In this document: positions 43,160 through 53,032 of the stretch, piece by piece
Position numbering within the stretch: the first letter of the stretch is position 1
How the letters are laid out: each line of letters begins with the position of its first letter
From: Cupriavidus laharis
GTDB taxonomy: Bacteria; Pseudomonadota; Gammaproteobacteria; Burkholderiales; Burkholderiaceae
Direction: 5' to 3'
Length of the DNA stretch: 64,000 nucleotides
Assembly: GCF_914271435.1 (NCBI RefSeq)
Contig: NZ_CAJZAI010000002.1
Span: 496,001 to 560,000, forward strand
The notes under the pieces: generated by a model
Seen by the model: only the letters and a program-made list of their open reading frames with translations
What the model was told of the DNA's origin: nothing
Databases searched by the model: none
Translations under genes and position numbers: made by a program

Positions 43160-43381
43160 CGCGCGTCTCTCCCGAAACGCCCAGTCTGTGCGCCAACGCA
43201 CCGGACCGCCCATTTTTTAGGCACCCGGTTGCACTGCGGTGCAACATGTCATGCCGGGGCACGCCCATGGCGGGTTCTCGCCCAAGTGCTCGGCCAGGAA
43301 ATCCGCGAACGGCATTACACCGCGTAAATGCCCGATTCGGCCACCGGACAATCGGCCAGGAGTGGGAGACGGCCCCTTGCC
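43160..43381. other. Spacer between the palindrome and the nnrS stop
   Basis: Together with 43002-43130 this makes a 380-bp gap between the lipoprotein start and the nnrS end. Apart from the palindrome I see no gene, promoter or terminator that stands out. Confidence 0.3.
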
Positions 43382-44602
43382 TCACCCCGCCTTCCCATCG
43401 ATCCGCGGCCGCGCCAGCCGCGGCGCGTAGACCACCGCGTAGACCACGAACCCGGCTACCCAGCACGCCGCCGCGCCGTAGATCCAATGCAGGTACCCGG
43501 CCGGCCACAGCAGCGGCCCGATGACACGCAGCACAGCGGCCACTGCCACCAGCCAGTAGGCCGCAGTTTCCGCGCGCCCCGCCGCCAGCATCCGTCCGGT
43601 ATGTCCCAGCGCCGTGCGCGTGACCATCGCGATGATGGCGCCGCCCAGCACGCCGACCGTGAACGCATGCGTGGCAACGCCGGGCATCACCAGCCCCAGC
43701 GCGGCAGCCGCCTGCAGCACGAAGGCCAGCGGCAGCCAGCCGTAGGCCAGGTGCAGCGACCAAAGCAGCGGCCGGTTGCCCACCGCATAGCCGCGCCAGC
43801 CCGCCACGCGGATGCCGAGCACCACGGCGGCCAGCAACGACAGCACGGCTGCAAGCCAGCCCGGCAACGGTGCGAGACCGGCCAGCAGGCCCAGCACCGC
43901 GGCCGGCACAACCGCGCGGTCGACCTTCGGGTACTGGCGCAGCCGGAAACCGGGGACCGCATTAGTGGTGAACATCGGGATCACGCGCCCGCCGATCACG
44001 ATCACGAACAGCGTGATCAGCGCGACGCCGGCCTGGCAGGCACGCAGCGCCCCATCGGCGTGGCCCGTGGCCTGCAGCGAGAGGCTCGACACATTGGCCA
44101 GCGCCAGCAGCCACAGCGCGAACGCCAGCGGATAGTTGCGGCGGTTGCCGGCCCTGACCAGCGTGCGCGTAAACGCGAGCGCGGCCAGCGGCAGGAACGC
44201 TCCGTCGATCCACGCAGCCGGCGCGCCGGCGCCGAACCACATTGCGCCCCGTCCGGCCAGCCACAGCACGAACAGGCAGGCCAGCAGCACGCCGGTTGGC
44301 GTGGGTTGCCCCGTCCACGCGCGCCCGGCCGTGAACAGGAAGCCCACCACGATGGCTGCGGCAAAGCCGAACACCATCTCATGGGCATGCCACAGCATCG
44401 GCGGCAAGGCACCAGGCTGCACCGCGCCAACCACGCCGCCGAACATGGCGGCCCATATGGCCACGGCGATCGCCGCGAAGACCGCGCCGCCCAGGTAGAA
44501 GGGCCGGAAACCGAGCGCAAACAGCGCAAAACCACGGGGTGGCGGACCGGCTTCGGGCGACTTGCGCGGACCGCGTGCGGGCAGGATAGGGATGGTTTCC
44601 AT
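43382..44602 (-). CDS. nnrS: NnrS family heme/copper membrane protein
   Basis: Polytopic inner-membrane protein, 406 residues with about 12 hydrophobic segments. Family knowledge links NnrS to nitric oxide stress in denitrifiers. Conserved His-containing segments are visible: MLWHAHEMVFGF, VTRTALGHTG and GVATHAFTVG. It is transcribed away from narK1. An FNR-type box lies 20 bp upstream of its ATG. Its location beside nitrate and nitrite reductase genes supports the role. Confidence 0.9.
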   Translation of the reverse strand: METIPILPARGPRKSPEAGPPPRGFALFALGFRPFYLGGAVFAAIAVAIWAAMFGGVVGAVQPGALPPMLWHAHEMVFGFAAAIVVGFLFTAGRAWTGQPTPTGVLLACLFVLWLAGRGAMWFGAGAPAAWIDGAFLPLAALAFTRTLVRAGNRRNYPLAFALWLLALANVSSLSLQATGHADGALRACQAGVALITLFVIVIGGRVIPMFTTNAVPGFRLRQYPKVDRAVVPAAVLGLLAGLAPLPGWLAAVLSLLAAVVLGIRVAGWRGYAVGNRPLLWSLHLAYGWLPLAFVLQAAAALGLVMPGVATHAFTVGVLGGAIIAMVTRTALGHTGRMLAAGRAETAAYWLVAVAAVLRVIGPLLWPAGYLHWIYGAAACWVAGFVVYAVVYAPRLARPRIDGKAG

Positions 44603-44621
44603 GATGGGCGCGTGCGAAAAG

Positions 44622-44636
44622 TTTGATCCTTGTCAC
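44622..44636 (-). promoter_or_regulatory. FNR/DNR-type box before nnrS
   Basis: Read towards nnrS the site is GTGAC-AAGG-ATCAA, nine of ten positions of the FNR/DNR consensus TTGAY-N4-ATCAA. It sits 21-34 bp upstream of the nnrS start and about 190 bp upstream of narK1. Oxygen- or NO-responsive control of nnrS is the natural reading. Confidence 0.55.
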
Positions 44637-44792
44637 GGGTTGGTACCGTGTCCAGGCGGGCTGTTGTGACGATAACACCCTGATGCCGCCGCCGTCCTCC
44701 GCCGATGGAACTAGCTCCTCCAGCAGGTTCCGTGGCGTGGCGGCCTGTGCTCCCGGCGAATGGTCAGCCGTAGCGGCCGTGCCTACTCTGGC

Positions 44793-44811
44793 GTCAACCG
44801 TCAAAGTTGAC
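44793..44811 (+). promoter_or_regulatory. Inverted repeat at the narK1 ribosome-binding site
   Basis: GTCAAC and GTTGAC separated by 7 bp, ending just before AGGAG. An overlapping shorter dyad GTCAA-AG-TTGAC spans 44800-44811. The half-sites point the opposite way from FNR/DNR boxes, so it is a different element: an operator or an RNA hairpin near the RBS. Confidence 0.4.
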
Positions 44812-44825
44812 ACAGGAGTATGGCC

Positions 44826-46115
44826 ATGGCCACCCCAACCCGCCCGGCACGCATGCCGGACCCTGTCCCTCCCGGGGCATGGACGACGCTGACATCGAGC
44901 ACCTTCGCCTTCACGATCTGCTTCGCCGTCTGGATGCTGTTTGCCGTCCTCGGCATCCCGCTCAAGAAAGAACTCGGGCTCAATGAAACCGAGTTCGGCC
45001 TGCTGGCCGCCACGCCGGTGCTGAGCGGCTCGCTCATCCGCGTGCCGCTGGGCATCTGGACCGACCGCTACGGCGGGCGCGTCGTCTTCTTCGTGCTGAT
45101 GCTGGCCACGGTCATTCCGATCTGGCTGATCTCGTATGCGCACACCCTGTGGCAACTGCTGGTACTGGGTCTGTTCGTCGGCCTGGCCGGCGGCTCGTTC
45201 TCGGTAGGCACGCCGTACGTGGCGCGCTGGTTCCCGCGTTCGCGCCAGGGGCTGGCCATGGGCATCTTCGGCGCCGGCAACTCCGGTGCCGCGCTGACCA
45301 AGTTCGTCGCGCCCGCGCTGATCCTGGCTGCCGGCACCTGGGAAATCGTCCCGCGCGTGTATTCCGTGGCCATGCTGGTCACGGCCATCGTGTTCTGGGT
45401 GTTCTCGCGCAGCAACCCCGCCCACCGGGTGTCGTCCAGCGTCGGCTGGCGCGAACAGCTCGCCGTGATGCGCGACCCGCGCGTGTGGCGCTATTCGCAG
45501 TACTACTCGGTGGTGTTCGGCGGCTATGTCGGCCTGTCGCTGTGGATGACCAAGTACTACATCGGCGAATACGGCTTCGACATGAAGGTGGCCGCTTTCC
45601 TGGCCGCATGCTTCTCACTGCCGGGCGGCGTGCTGCGCGCGATCGGCGGCTGGATCTCCGATCGCTACGGCGCGCAGCGCACCACGTGGTGGGTGATGTG
45701 GGTGAGCTGGGTCGGCTTCTTCCTGCTGAGCTACCCGCAGACCGACTTCGTGATCCACACCACCACGGGTCCGCAGAGCTTCCGCATCGCGCTGACGCCA
45801 GCAGTGTTCACGTTCCTGCTGTTCGTGGTCGGCATCGCCTTCGCCATCGGCAAGGCCTCGGTCTTCAAGTTCATCTCGAACGATTTCACGCACAACATCG
45901 GCGCAGTCTCCGGCGTGGTGGGCCTGGCTGGCGGGCTGGGCGGCTTCGTGCTGCCGATCCTGTTCGGCGCGCTGGCCGACCTCACGGGCGTGCGCAGCAG
46001 CTGCTTCATGCTGATGTACGGCACGGTGTGCGTGAGCCTGGTCTGGATGCACTACAGCCACCGCGCCGAACGCCGGCGCAAGGAACAAGCCGTCGGCCTC
46101 ACGCAGACTGCCTGA
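44826..46115 (+). CDS. narK1: NarK1-type nitrate transporter (MFS)
   Basis: Inner-membrane major-facilitator protein, 429 residues, 12 transmembrane segments. Nitrate-signature motifs are visible: the Arg-bearing segment LSGSLIRVPLGIWTDRYGGR, GNSGAALTKF in the fifth helix region, and the second motif VVGLAGGLGGFVLPILFG. NarK1-type proteins are thought to bring in nitrate with protons. ATG 44826 fits AGGAG at 7 bp better than ATG 44820, which is too close. It is followed by narK2 39 bp later, the same pairing found as a fusion in Paracoccus. Confidence 0.92.
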   Translation: MATPTRPARMPDPVPPGAWTTLTSSTFAFTICFAVWMLFAVLGIPLKKELGLNETEFGLLAATPVLSGSLIRVPLGIWTDRYGGRVVFFVLMLATVIPIWLISYAHTLWQLLVLGLFVGLAGGSFSVGTPYVARWFPRSRQGLAMGIFGAGNSGAALTKFVAPALILAAGTWEIVPRVYSVAMLVTAIVFWVFSRSNPAHRVSSSVGWREQLAVMRDPRVWRYSQYYSVVFGGYVGLSLWMTKYYIGEYGFDMKVAAFLAACFSLPGGVLRAIGGWISDRYGAQRTTWWVMWVSWVGFFLLSYPQTDFVIHTTTGPQSFRIALTPAVFTFLLFVVGIAFAIGKASVFKFISNDFTHNIGAVSGVVGLAGGLGGFVLPILFGALADLTGVRSSCFMLMYGTVCVSLVWMHYSHRAERRRKEQAVGLTQTA

Positions 46116-46154
46116 CGCCCTCCCCGATACCCCATTCAACTCAAGCACACTGTC

Positions 46155-47540
46155 ATGTCCACTTCCGTACTGACGCGCTGGGAGCCCGAGAACGCGGCGT
46201 TCTGGCAAGACTCCGGCGAGCGCATCGCCTACCGCAACCTGTGGATCTCGATCCCGGCACTGATGCTGGCCTTCGTGGTCTGGATGCTGTGGAGCGTGGT
46301 CGCGGTCAACCTTGACCGCGCCGGCTTCCAGTTCACCAAGAACCAGCTGTTCTGGCTGACCGCGCTGCCCGCGTTGTCCGGCGCCACGCTGCGCATCTTC
46401 TACTCGTTCCTGGTGCCGGTGTTCGGCGGGCGGCGCTTCACCGCCATCTCCACCGCGCTGCTGCTGATCCCGGCGCTCGGCATGGGCTTCGCGCTGCGCG
46501 ACCCGTCCACGAGCTATCCCACGCTGCTCGCGCTCGCGCTGCTGTGCGGGCTGGGCGGCGCCAACTTCAGCTCGTCGATGGCCAACATCAGCTTCTTCTT
46601 CCCGAAGGAGAAGAAGGGGCTGGCCACCGGCCTGAATGCCGGCATCGGCAACCTGGGCGTGTCGGTGGTGCAGTTCGTCACGCCGCTGGTGGTATCGGTG
46701 GCCGTGTTCGGTACGCTCGGCGGCGAGGCCCAGCAATACCAGGCCGGCGGCGCCACGCAAAGCCTGTGGCTGCAGAACGCCGGCTTCATCTGGGTGCCGT
46801 TCATCGTGGTGTCGTCGCTGGCGGCGTGGTTCGGCATGCATGACATCGCCGACGCCAAGGCGTCCTTCGCCGACCAGGCCATCATCTTCAAGCGCAAGCA
46901 CAACTGGCTGATGTGCTGGCTGTACGTGGGCACGTTCGGTTCGTTCATCGGCTTCTCGGCCGGCCTGGCGCTGCTGACCAAGTCGCAGTTCCCCGGCGTG
47001 AACCCGACCGCCTATGCCTTCCTCGGGCCGCTGGTCGGAGCCCTGACGCGCCCTGTCGGCGGCTGGATCTCTGACAAGCTCGGTGGCGCGCGCGTCACGC
47101 TGTGGACCTTCGTCGGCATGATTGTCGCCGTGCTCGCCGTGCTGGCCGCGCTGCCGCACGACGGCGTGGCGGGCAGCTTCCCGGCCTTCCTCGCGGCCTT
47201 CGTCGCGCTGTTCGCGCTGACCGGCATCGGCAACGGCTCCACGTTCCGCATGATTCCCGTGATTTTCCTCACGGAGCGCCAGCGTGCTGCCGCCGGCAAG
47301 GGCGGCGCCGCGCAGAAGCAAGCGCTGCAGGAGGCCGGCAAGGAATCGGCCGCCGTGCTCGGCTTCTCCGGCGCAATCGGCGCCTATGGCGGCTTCTTCA
47401 TCCCCAAGAGCTTCGGCACCTCGCTGGAACTGACCGGGTCGGCTGACGCCGCGCTGTACTGCTTCATTGCCTTCTACGTGAGCTGCGTGCTGGTGACCTG
47501 GTGGTGCTACGCACGCCGCAATGCGGCCATGCCCTGCTGA
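46155..47540 (+). CDS. narK2: NarK2-type nitrate/nitrite antiporter (MFS)
   Basis: A 461-residue, 12-helix transporter of the NarK2/NarU type that exchanges nitrate for nitrite. Motifs include LPALSGATLRIFYSFLVPVFGGRR, GIGNLGVSVVQFVTPL in helix 5 and GFSGAIGAYGGFFIPKSFG in helix 11. It is longer than NarK1, with the expected extra loop sequence (EAQQYQAGGATQSLWLQNAG). Its stop is followed by a strong hairpin before narG. Confidence 0.92.
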   Translation: MSTSVLTRWEPENAAFWQDSGERIAYRNLWISIPALMLAFVVWMLWSVVAVNLDRAGFQFTKNQLFWLTALPALSGATLRIFYSFLVPVFGGRRFTAISTALLLIPALGMGFALRDPSTSYPTLLALALLCGLGGANFSSSMANISFFFPKEKKGLATGLNAGIGNLGVSVVQFVTPLVVSVAVFGTLGGEAQQYQAGGATQSLWLQNAGFIWVPFIVVSSLAAWFGMHDIADAKASFADQAIIFKRKHNWLMCWLYVGTFGSFIGFSAGLALLTKSQFPGVNPTAYAFLGPLVGALTRPVGGWISDKLGGARVTLWTFVGMIVAVLAVLAALPHDGVAGSFPAFLAAFVALFALTGIGNGSTFRMIPVIFLTERQRAAAGKGGAAQKQALQEAGKESAAVLGFSGAIGAYGGFFIPKSFGTSLELTGSADAALYCFIAFYVSCVLVTWWCYARRNAAMPC

Positions 47541-47550
47541 TGTCCTGCCA

Positions 47551-47580
47551 GCCGGCCTAGTTCGACCGAACTAGGCCGGC
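47551..47580. repeat. Long hairpin between narK2 and narG
   Basis: Perfect 14-bp arms GCCGGCCTAGTTCG and CGAACTAGGCCGGC, with only AC between them, 11 bp after the narK2 stop. No T tract follows. It could be an attenuator or mRNA-stability element that sets different levels of transporter and reductase. Confidence 0.7.
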
Positions 47581-47717
47581 CCCCGCCGACTAGCCCGAAC
47601 GCACTGCGCAGCCTGTTCCACCAGCGAATTGGCGCGCACATACCTCCCCCCATAAGCTACGAGTGTCCCTGCAACGGCCGCATGCCGCCAGCAGCAAGCA
47701 TTCGCGGAGAACAAAAG

Positions 47718-50700
47718 ATGAGTCACTTTCTGGATCGACTGAAGTTCATGTCGCGCGTCAAGTCCACGTACTCGGACGGGCACGGCGCGGTGGTGAACGA
47801 AGACCGCAAGTGGGAAGACGGCTACCGCAGCCGCTGGCAGCACGACAAGATCGTGCGCTCCACACACGGCGTGAACTGCACGGGCTCGTGCTCGTGGAAG
47901 GTGTATGTGAAGAACGGCCTGATCACCTGGGAAACCCAGCAGACCGACTACCCGCGCACTCGCCCAGACCTGCCCAACCATGAGCCGCGCGGCTGCCCGC
48001 GCGGCGCCTCGTACAGCTGGTACGTCTACTCGGCCCAGCGTGTGAAGTACCCGATGATCCGCGGCCGCCTGATGGAAATGTGGCGCGAGGCCCGCAAGAC
48101 CATGGACCCGATCGCCGCGTGGGAATCGATCAGCCAGGACCCCGAAAAGGCGAAGCACTACAAGAGCGTGCGCGGCCAGGGCGGCTTCGTGCGCGCCGAC
48201 TGGAACACCGCGACGGAGATGATCGCGGCCGCCAACGCCTTTACCGTCAAGAAGTTCGGCCCGGACCGCGTGGTTGGCTTCTCGCCGATTCCCGCGATGT
48301 CGATGGTGTCCTACGCCGCCGGCGCGCGCTACCTGAGCCTGCTCGGCGGTGCCTGCCTGTCGTTCTACGACTGGTACTGCGACCTGCCGCCGGCCAGCCC
48401 ACAGGTGTGGGGCGAGCAGACCGACGTGCCCGAGTCCGCCGACTGGTACAACTCCACCTACCTGATGGTGTGGGGCTCCAACGTGCCTCAGACGCGCACG
48501 CCGGACGCCCACTTCTACACCGAGGTGCGCTACAAGGGCACCAAGACTGTGGCGGTGTCTTCGGACTTCGGCGAAATGGTCAAGTTCGGCGACATCTGGC
48601 TGGCCCCGAAGCAAGGCACCGATGCCGCGCTGGCCATGGCCATGGGCCACGTCGTGCTCAAGGAATTCCACGTCAGCCGCAAGTCCGCCTACTTCCGCGA
48701 CTACATCAAGCAGTACACCGACATGCCGATGCTGGTGCTGCTGCGCGACAACGGCGGCACGCTGGTGCCCGACCACTTCCTGCGCGCCTCGCACCTTGCC
48801 GACAACCTCGGCGAAGCCAATCATCCGGACTGGAAGACCCTGCTGGTCGACGACACGACCGGCGACATCGTCGCGCCCAACGGCTCCATCGGCTTCCGCT
48901 GGGGCGAGGCCGCTCACAACGGCGGCGAGAAGGTCGGCCGCTGGAACCTGGAGATGAAGGACGGCGGCAGTGGCCGCAATATCGATCCGCGCCTGTCGCT
49001 GCTGGGCAGCCACGATGAAGTGGCCGAAGTCGGCTTCGCCTACTTCGGGGGCGAGCATGACGCGCTGCTGCGCCGCCGCGTGCCGGCCCGCCGCGTGACG
49101 CTGGCCGACGGCACCACCGCGCTGGTCGCCACGGTGTATGACCTGCAGCTTGCCAACTATGGTGTCGACCAGGGCCTGGGAGGCCCGAACGTGGCCGCGT
49201 CCTATGACGACGACGTGCCCTACACGCCCGCCTGGCAGGAGAAGCACACCTCGGTGCCGCGGAAGCTCGTCATCCAGGTGGCGCGCGAGTTCGCCGACAA
49301 CGCTGACCGCACGCAGGGCAAGAGCATGGTCATCGTCGGCGCGGCGCTGAACCACTGGTACCACAACGACATGATCTACCGCGGCATCATCAACCTGCTG
49401 ATGATGTGCGGCTGCATCGGCAAGAGCGGCGGCGGCTGGGCCCACTACGTCGGCCAGGAAAAGCTGCGCCCGCAGTTCGGCTGGGCACCGCTCGCCTTCG
49501 GGCTCGACTGGTCGCGCCCGCCGCGCCATATGAACGGCACCTCGTTCTTCTACAACCACACCAGCCAGTGGCGCCACGAGAAGCTTGGCGTCGACGAGAT
49601 CCTGTCGCCGACCGCCGACAGGAACAAGTACGGCAAGATGTCCCTGCTGGACCTGAACGCCAAGTCCGAACGCATGGGCTGGCTGCCGTCGGCACCGCAG
49701 CTCGGCTCGAACCCGCTCGACGTGGTCGATGCGGCCGAGCGCGCCGGCAAGGATCCCGTCGCGTACACGGTGGAGCAGCTGAAGTCCGGAAACCTGGAGT
49801 TCGCCTGCGACGACCCCGACAACCCCGCCAACTTCCCGCGCAATATGTTCGTATGGCGCTCGAACATCCTGGGCAGCTCGGGCAAGGGCCACGAATACTT
49901 CCTGAAGTACCTGCTCGGCACGCAGAACGCCGTGTTCGGCGACGAGGACGACGCGATCAAGCCGAGCGAAGTGAAGGTGCGCCCGGCCGCCGAAGGCAAG
50001 CTCGATCTGCTGACGGTGCTCGATTTCCGCATGAGCACCACCTGCCTGTACGGCGACATCGTGCTGCCTACCGCGACCTGGTACGAGAAGGACGACCTCA
50101 ACACGTCCGACATGCACCCGTTCATCCACCCGCTGTCCGAAGCCGTGCAGCCGCTGTGGGAAAGCAAGACCGACTGGGAGATCTACAAGGCCATCGCGAA
50201 GAAGTTCAGCGAGATCGCCGGCCCGTACCTCGGCACGCGCAAGGATCTCGTCTGCACGCCGCTGCTGCATGACACCCCGGGCGAACTCGGCCAGCCGTTC
50301 GAGCCGAAGGACTGGAAGCACGGCGAGTGCGACCTGATCCCCGGCAAGACCGCGCCGTCGATGACGGTGGTCGAGCGCAACTACGCCGACATCTACAAGA
50401 AGTTCACCTCGATCGGCCCGCTGCTGGACAAGATGGGTAACGGCGGCAAGGGCATCAACTGGGACACGAAGCACGAGGTCAAGGAAATCGGCAACCTGAG
50501 CAAGACCGTGACCGAGCATGGCGTGAGCCACGGCCGGCCGAAGCTCGAAACCGCGATCGACGCCGCAGAGATGATCCTGACCTTCGCGCCCGAGACCAAC
50601 GGCCATGTCGCCGTGAAGGCCTGGGACGCGCTGTCGAAGATCACCGGCCGCGACCACACGCACCTGGCCGAAGGCCGCGAGCACGACAAGATCCGCTTCC

Positions 50701-51464
50701 GCGACGTGCAGGCGCAGCCACGCAAGATCATCTCCGCGCCGACGTGGTCGGGGCTGGAGTCGGAAGAAGTCAGCTACAACGCCGGCTACACCAACGTGCA
50801 CGAGCTGATTCCATGGCGCACGCTCACCGGCCGCCAGCAGTTCTGGCAGGACCACCGCTGGATGCTGGACTTCGGCGAAGGCTCATGCGTGTACAAGCCG
50901 GCCATCGACACCAAGACGGTCAGCCCGATGCTCGGCAAGAAGCCGAACGGCAACCCCGAGCTGGTGCTGAACTGGATCACGCCGCACCAGAAGTGGGGCA
51001 TCCACTCCACGTACTCGGACAACCTGCGCATGCTGACGCTGTCGCGCGGCGGGCCGCACGTGTGGATCTCGGAGGTCGAGGCCAAGGCCAACGGCATCCG
51101 CGACAACGACTGGGTGGAAGTGTTCAACGTCAACGGCACGCTGACCGCCCGCGTGGTGGTGTCGCAGCGCGTTCCGCAGGGTATGTGCCTGATGTACCAC
51201 GCCCAGGAAAAGATCGTGAACGTGCCGGGTGCCGAGACCAGCCGCATGCGCGGCGGCATCCATAACTCGGTCACGCGTGCGGTGACCAAGCCCACGCACA
51301 TGATCGGCGGCTACGCGCAGCTGGCCTACGGCTTCAACTACTACGGCACCGTGGGCAGCAACCGCGACGAGTTCGTGATCCTGCGCAAGATGAAAAAGGT
51401 CGACTGGCTGGAAGGGCCGCTCGTGGAAAAGACTGCGAATTTGAGTGAGAAGGAAGGAGCCTGA
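47718..51464 (+). CDS. narG: NarG, membrane nitrate reductase alpha subunit
   Basis: Catalytic subunit of respiratory nitrate reductase, 1248 residues, on the cytoplasmic face; reduces nitrate to nitrite at a Mo-bisMGD cofactor. The FS0 cluster ligands are HGVNCTGSCSW with a later Cys in GCPRGAS (His plus three Cys). The Mo-ligating Asp is Asp218 in SFYDWYCDLP. Ordinary length. ATG 47718 has GGAGA 8 bp upstream. narH starts 3 bp after the stop. Confidence 0.98.
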   Translation: MSHFLDRLKFMSRVKSTYSDGHGAVVNEDRKWEDGYRSRWQHDKIVRSTHGVNCTGSCSWKVYVKNGLITWETQQTDYPRTRPDLPNHEPRGCPRGASYSWYVYSAQRVKYPMIRGRLMEMWREARKTMDPIAAWESISQDPEKAKHYKSVRGQGGFVRADWNTATEMIAAANAFTVKKFGPDRVVGFSPIPAMSMVSYAAGARYLSLLGGACLSFYDWYCDLPPASPQVWGEQTDVPESADWYNSTYLMVWGSNVPQTRTPDAHFYTEVRYKGTKTVAVSSDFGEMVKFGDIWLAPKQGTDAALAMAMGHVVLKEFHVSRKSAYFRDYIKQYTDMPMLVLLRDNGGTLVPDHFLRASHLADNLGEANHPDWKTLLVDDTTGDIVAPNGSIGFRWGEAAHNGGEKVGRWNLEMKDGGSGRNIDPRLSLLGSHDEVAEVGFAYFGGEHDALLRRRVPARRVTLADGTTALVATVYDLQLANYGVDQGLGGPNVAASYDDDVPYTPAWQEKHTSVPRKLVIQVAREFADNADRTQGKSMVIVGAALNHWYHNDMIYRGIINLLMMCGCIGKSGGGWAHYVGQEKLRPQFGWAPLAFGLDWSRPPRHMNGTSFFYNHTSQWRHEKLGVDEILSPTADRNKYGKMSLLDLNAKSERMGWLPSAPQLGSNPLDVVDAAERAGKDPVAYTVEQLKSGNLEFACDDPDNPANFPRNMFVWRSNILGSSGKGHEYFLKYLLGTQNAVFGDEDDAIKPSEVKVRPAAEGKLDLLTVLDFRMSTTCLYGDIVLPTATWYEKDDLNTSDMHPFIHPLSEAVQPLWESKTDWEIYKAIAKKFSEIAGPYLGTRKDLVCTPLLHDTPGELGQPFEPKDWKHGECDLIPGKTAPSMTVVERNYADIYKKFTSIGPLLDKMGNGGKGINWDTKHEVKEIGNLSKTVTEHGVSHGRPKLETAIDAAEMILTFAPETNGHVAVKAWDALSKITGRDHTHLAEGREHDKIRFRDVQAQPRKIISAPTWSGLESEEVSYNAGYTNVHELIPWRTLTGRQQFWQDHRWMLDFGEGSCVYKPAIDTKTVSPMLGKKPNGNPELVLNWITPHQKWGIHSTYSDNLRMLTLSRGGPHVWISEVEAKANGIRDNDWVEVFNVNGTLTARVVVSQRVPQGMCLMYHAQEKIVNVPGAETSRMRGGIHNSVTRAVTKPTHMIGGYAQLAYGFNYYGTVGSNRDEFVILRKMKKVDWLEGPLVEKTANLSEKEGA

Positions 51465-51466
51465 GA

Positions 51467-53014
51467 ATGAAGATCCGCGCCCAGGTGGCCATGGTGCTGA
51501 ACCTCGACAAGTGCATCGGCTGCCATACCTGCTCCGTCACCTGCAAGAACGTGTGGACCAGCCGTGATGGCATCGAATACGCCTGGTTCAACAATGTCGA
51601 AACCAAGCCCGGCATCGGCTACCCCAAGGAATGGGAGAACCAGGACAAGTGGCAAGGCGGCTGGAAGCGCAATGCCGACGGCAGCCTGGAACCGCGCCAG
51701 GGCGGCAAGCTGAAGATCCTGGCGAACCTGTTCGCCAACCCGAACCTGCCGCAAATCGACGACTACTACGAGCCGTTCACCTACGACTACGAACACCTGC
51801 AGAAGGCGCCGCTCGTGCAGACCCCGCCGACCGCGCGTCCGGTGTCCGTGCTGACCGGCCGCAAGATGGAAAAGATCGAATGGGGTCCGAACTGGGAAGA
51901 CGACCTCGGCGGCGAATTCAGCTCGCGTGGCCGCGACAAGCTGTTCGACGACGTGCAGAAGGAGATGTACTCGACCTTCGAGAACACCTTCATGATGTAC
52001 CTGCCGCGCCTGTGCGAGCACTGCCTGAACCCGGCCTGCGTGGCGTCGTGCCCGTCCGGCTCGATCTACAAGCGCGAGGACGACGGCATCGTGCTGGTCG
52101 ACCAGGACAAGTGCCGCGGCTGGCGCATGTGCATCTCGGGCTGCCCGTACAAGAAGATCTACTTCAACTGGCAGAGCGGCAAGGCGGAGAAGTGCCTGTT
52201 CTGCTATCCGCGCATCGAGGCCGGCCAGCCCACGGTGTGCTCGGAAACCTGCGTCGGCCGCATCCGCTATCTGGGCGTGATGCTCTATGACGCCGACCGC
52301 ATCGAGGCGGCGGCATCGGTAGCCGACGAGCGCGACCTGTACCAGTCGCAGCTCGACGTGTTCCTGGACCCGCACGACCCGGCCGTGCAGGCCGAGGCAC
52401 GCCGCCAGGGCATTCCACAGAGCTGGCTCGATGCCGCGCGCAAGTCGCCGGTCTACAAGATGGCGTGCGAATGGAAGGTCGCCTTCCCGCTGCACCCCGA
52501 GTACCGCACGCTGCCGATGGTCTGGTACATCCCGCCGCTGTCGCCGATCCAGTCCGCCGCCGAGGCGGGCCACATGGGCATGAACGGCGTGATCCCCGAC
52601 GTGAAGAGCCTGCGCATCCCCGTGAAGTACCTGGCCAACCTGCTGACCGCGGGCGACGTGATGCCGGTGCTCTCCGCGCTCGACCGCATGCTGGCAATGC
52701 GCGCGTACAAGCGCTCACAGGTCGTGGACGGCATGCAGGACCTGGCCGTGCTGGAGCAGGTCGGGCTGACGCCGGCGCAAGTGGAAGACATGTACCAGAC
52801 CATGGCCATCGCCAACTATGAAGACCGCTTCGTCATCCCGTCGTCGCATAAGGAAATGGTCGAGGACAGCTTCAGCGACAAGGCCAGCTGCGGCTTCACC
52901 TTCGGCAATGGCTGCTCCGGCGGCACGTCCGAAGGCACGCTGTTCGGCAAGAAGCCGAAGCCGGCCATTGCCTACGCCGCCCTGCCGCGTTCGCGCAAGG
53001 CATTTGCCGGCTGA
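51467..53014 (+). CDS. narH: NarH, nitrate reductase beta subunit
   Basis: Electron-transfer subunit with four Fe-S clusters, 515 residues. Cluster motifs: CIGCHTCSVTC (C16, C19, C22, C26), CEHCLNPACVASCP, CRGWRMCISGCP and CLFCYPRIEAGQPTVCSETC. The Trp in CRGW replaces a cysteine, the NarH hallmark of a 3Fe-4S cluster. It links NarI to NarG. An AAGGAAGGAG stretch at the end of narG serves as RBS. Confidence 0.98.
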   Translation: MKIRAQVAMVLNLDKCIGCHTCSVTCKNVWTSRDGIEYAWFNNVETKPGIGYPKEWENQDKWQGGWKRNADGSLEPRQGGKLKILANLFANPNLPQIDDYYEPFTYDYEHLQKAPLVQTPPTARPVSVLTGRKMEKIEWGPNWEDDLGGEFSSRGRDKLFDDVQKEMYSTFENTFMMYLPRLCEHCLNPACVASCPSGSIYKREDDGIVLVDQDKCRGWRMCISGCPYKKIYFNWQSGKAEKCLFCYPRIEAGQPTVCSETCVGRIRYLGVMLYDADRIEAAASVADERDLYQSQLDVFLDPHDPAVQAEARRQGIPQSWLDAARKSPVYKMACEWKVAFPLHPEYRTLPMVWYIPPLSPIQSAAEAGHMGMNGVIPDVKSLRIPVKYLANLLTAGDVMPVLSALDRMLAMRAYKRSQVVDGMQDLAVLEQVGLTPAQVEDMYQTMAIANYEDRFVIPSSHKEMVEDSFSDKASCGFTFGNGCSGGTSEGTLFGKKPKPAIAYAALPRSRKAFAG

Positions 53015-53032
53015 CCAGACAGGAGAACCCCA

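Noticed and set aside
45615-47321. Minus-strand frame of 568 codons opposite narK1/narK2
   Set aside because: Mirrors two clear 12-helix transporters; it is extremely rich in His, Gln, Arg and Glu, as expected of a shadow.
47571-50855. Minus-strand frame of about 1090 codons opposite narG
   Set aside because: Opposite a fully conserved NarG with its cluster and Mo ligands; the minus frame has no recognisable protein.
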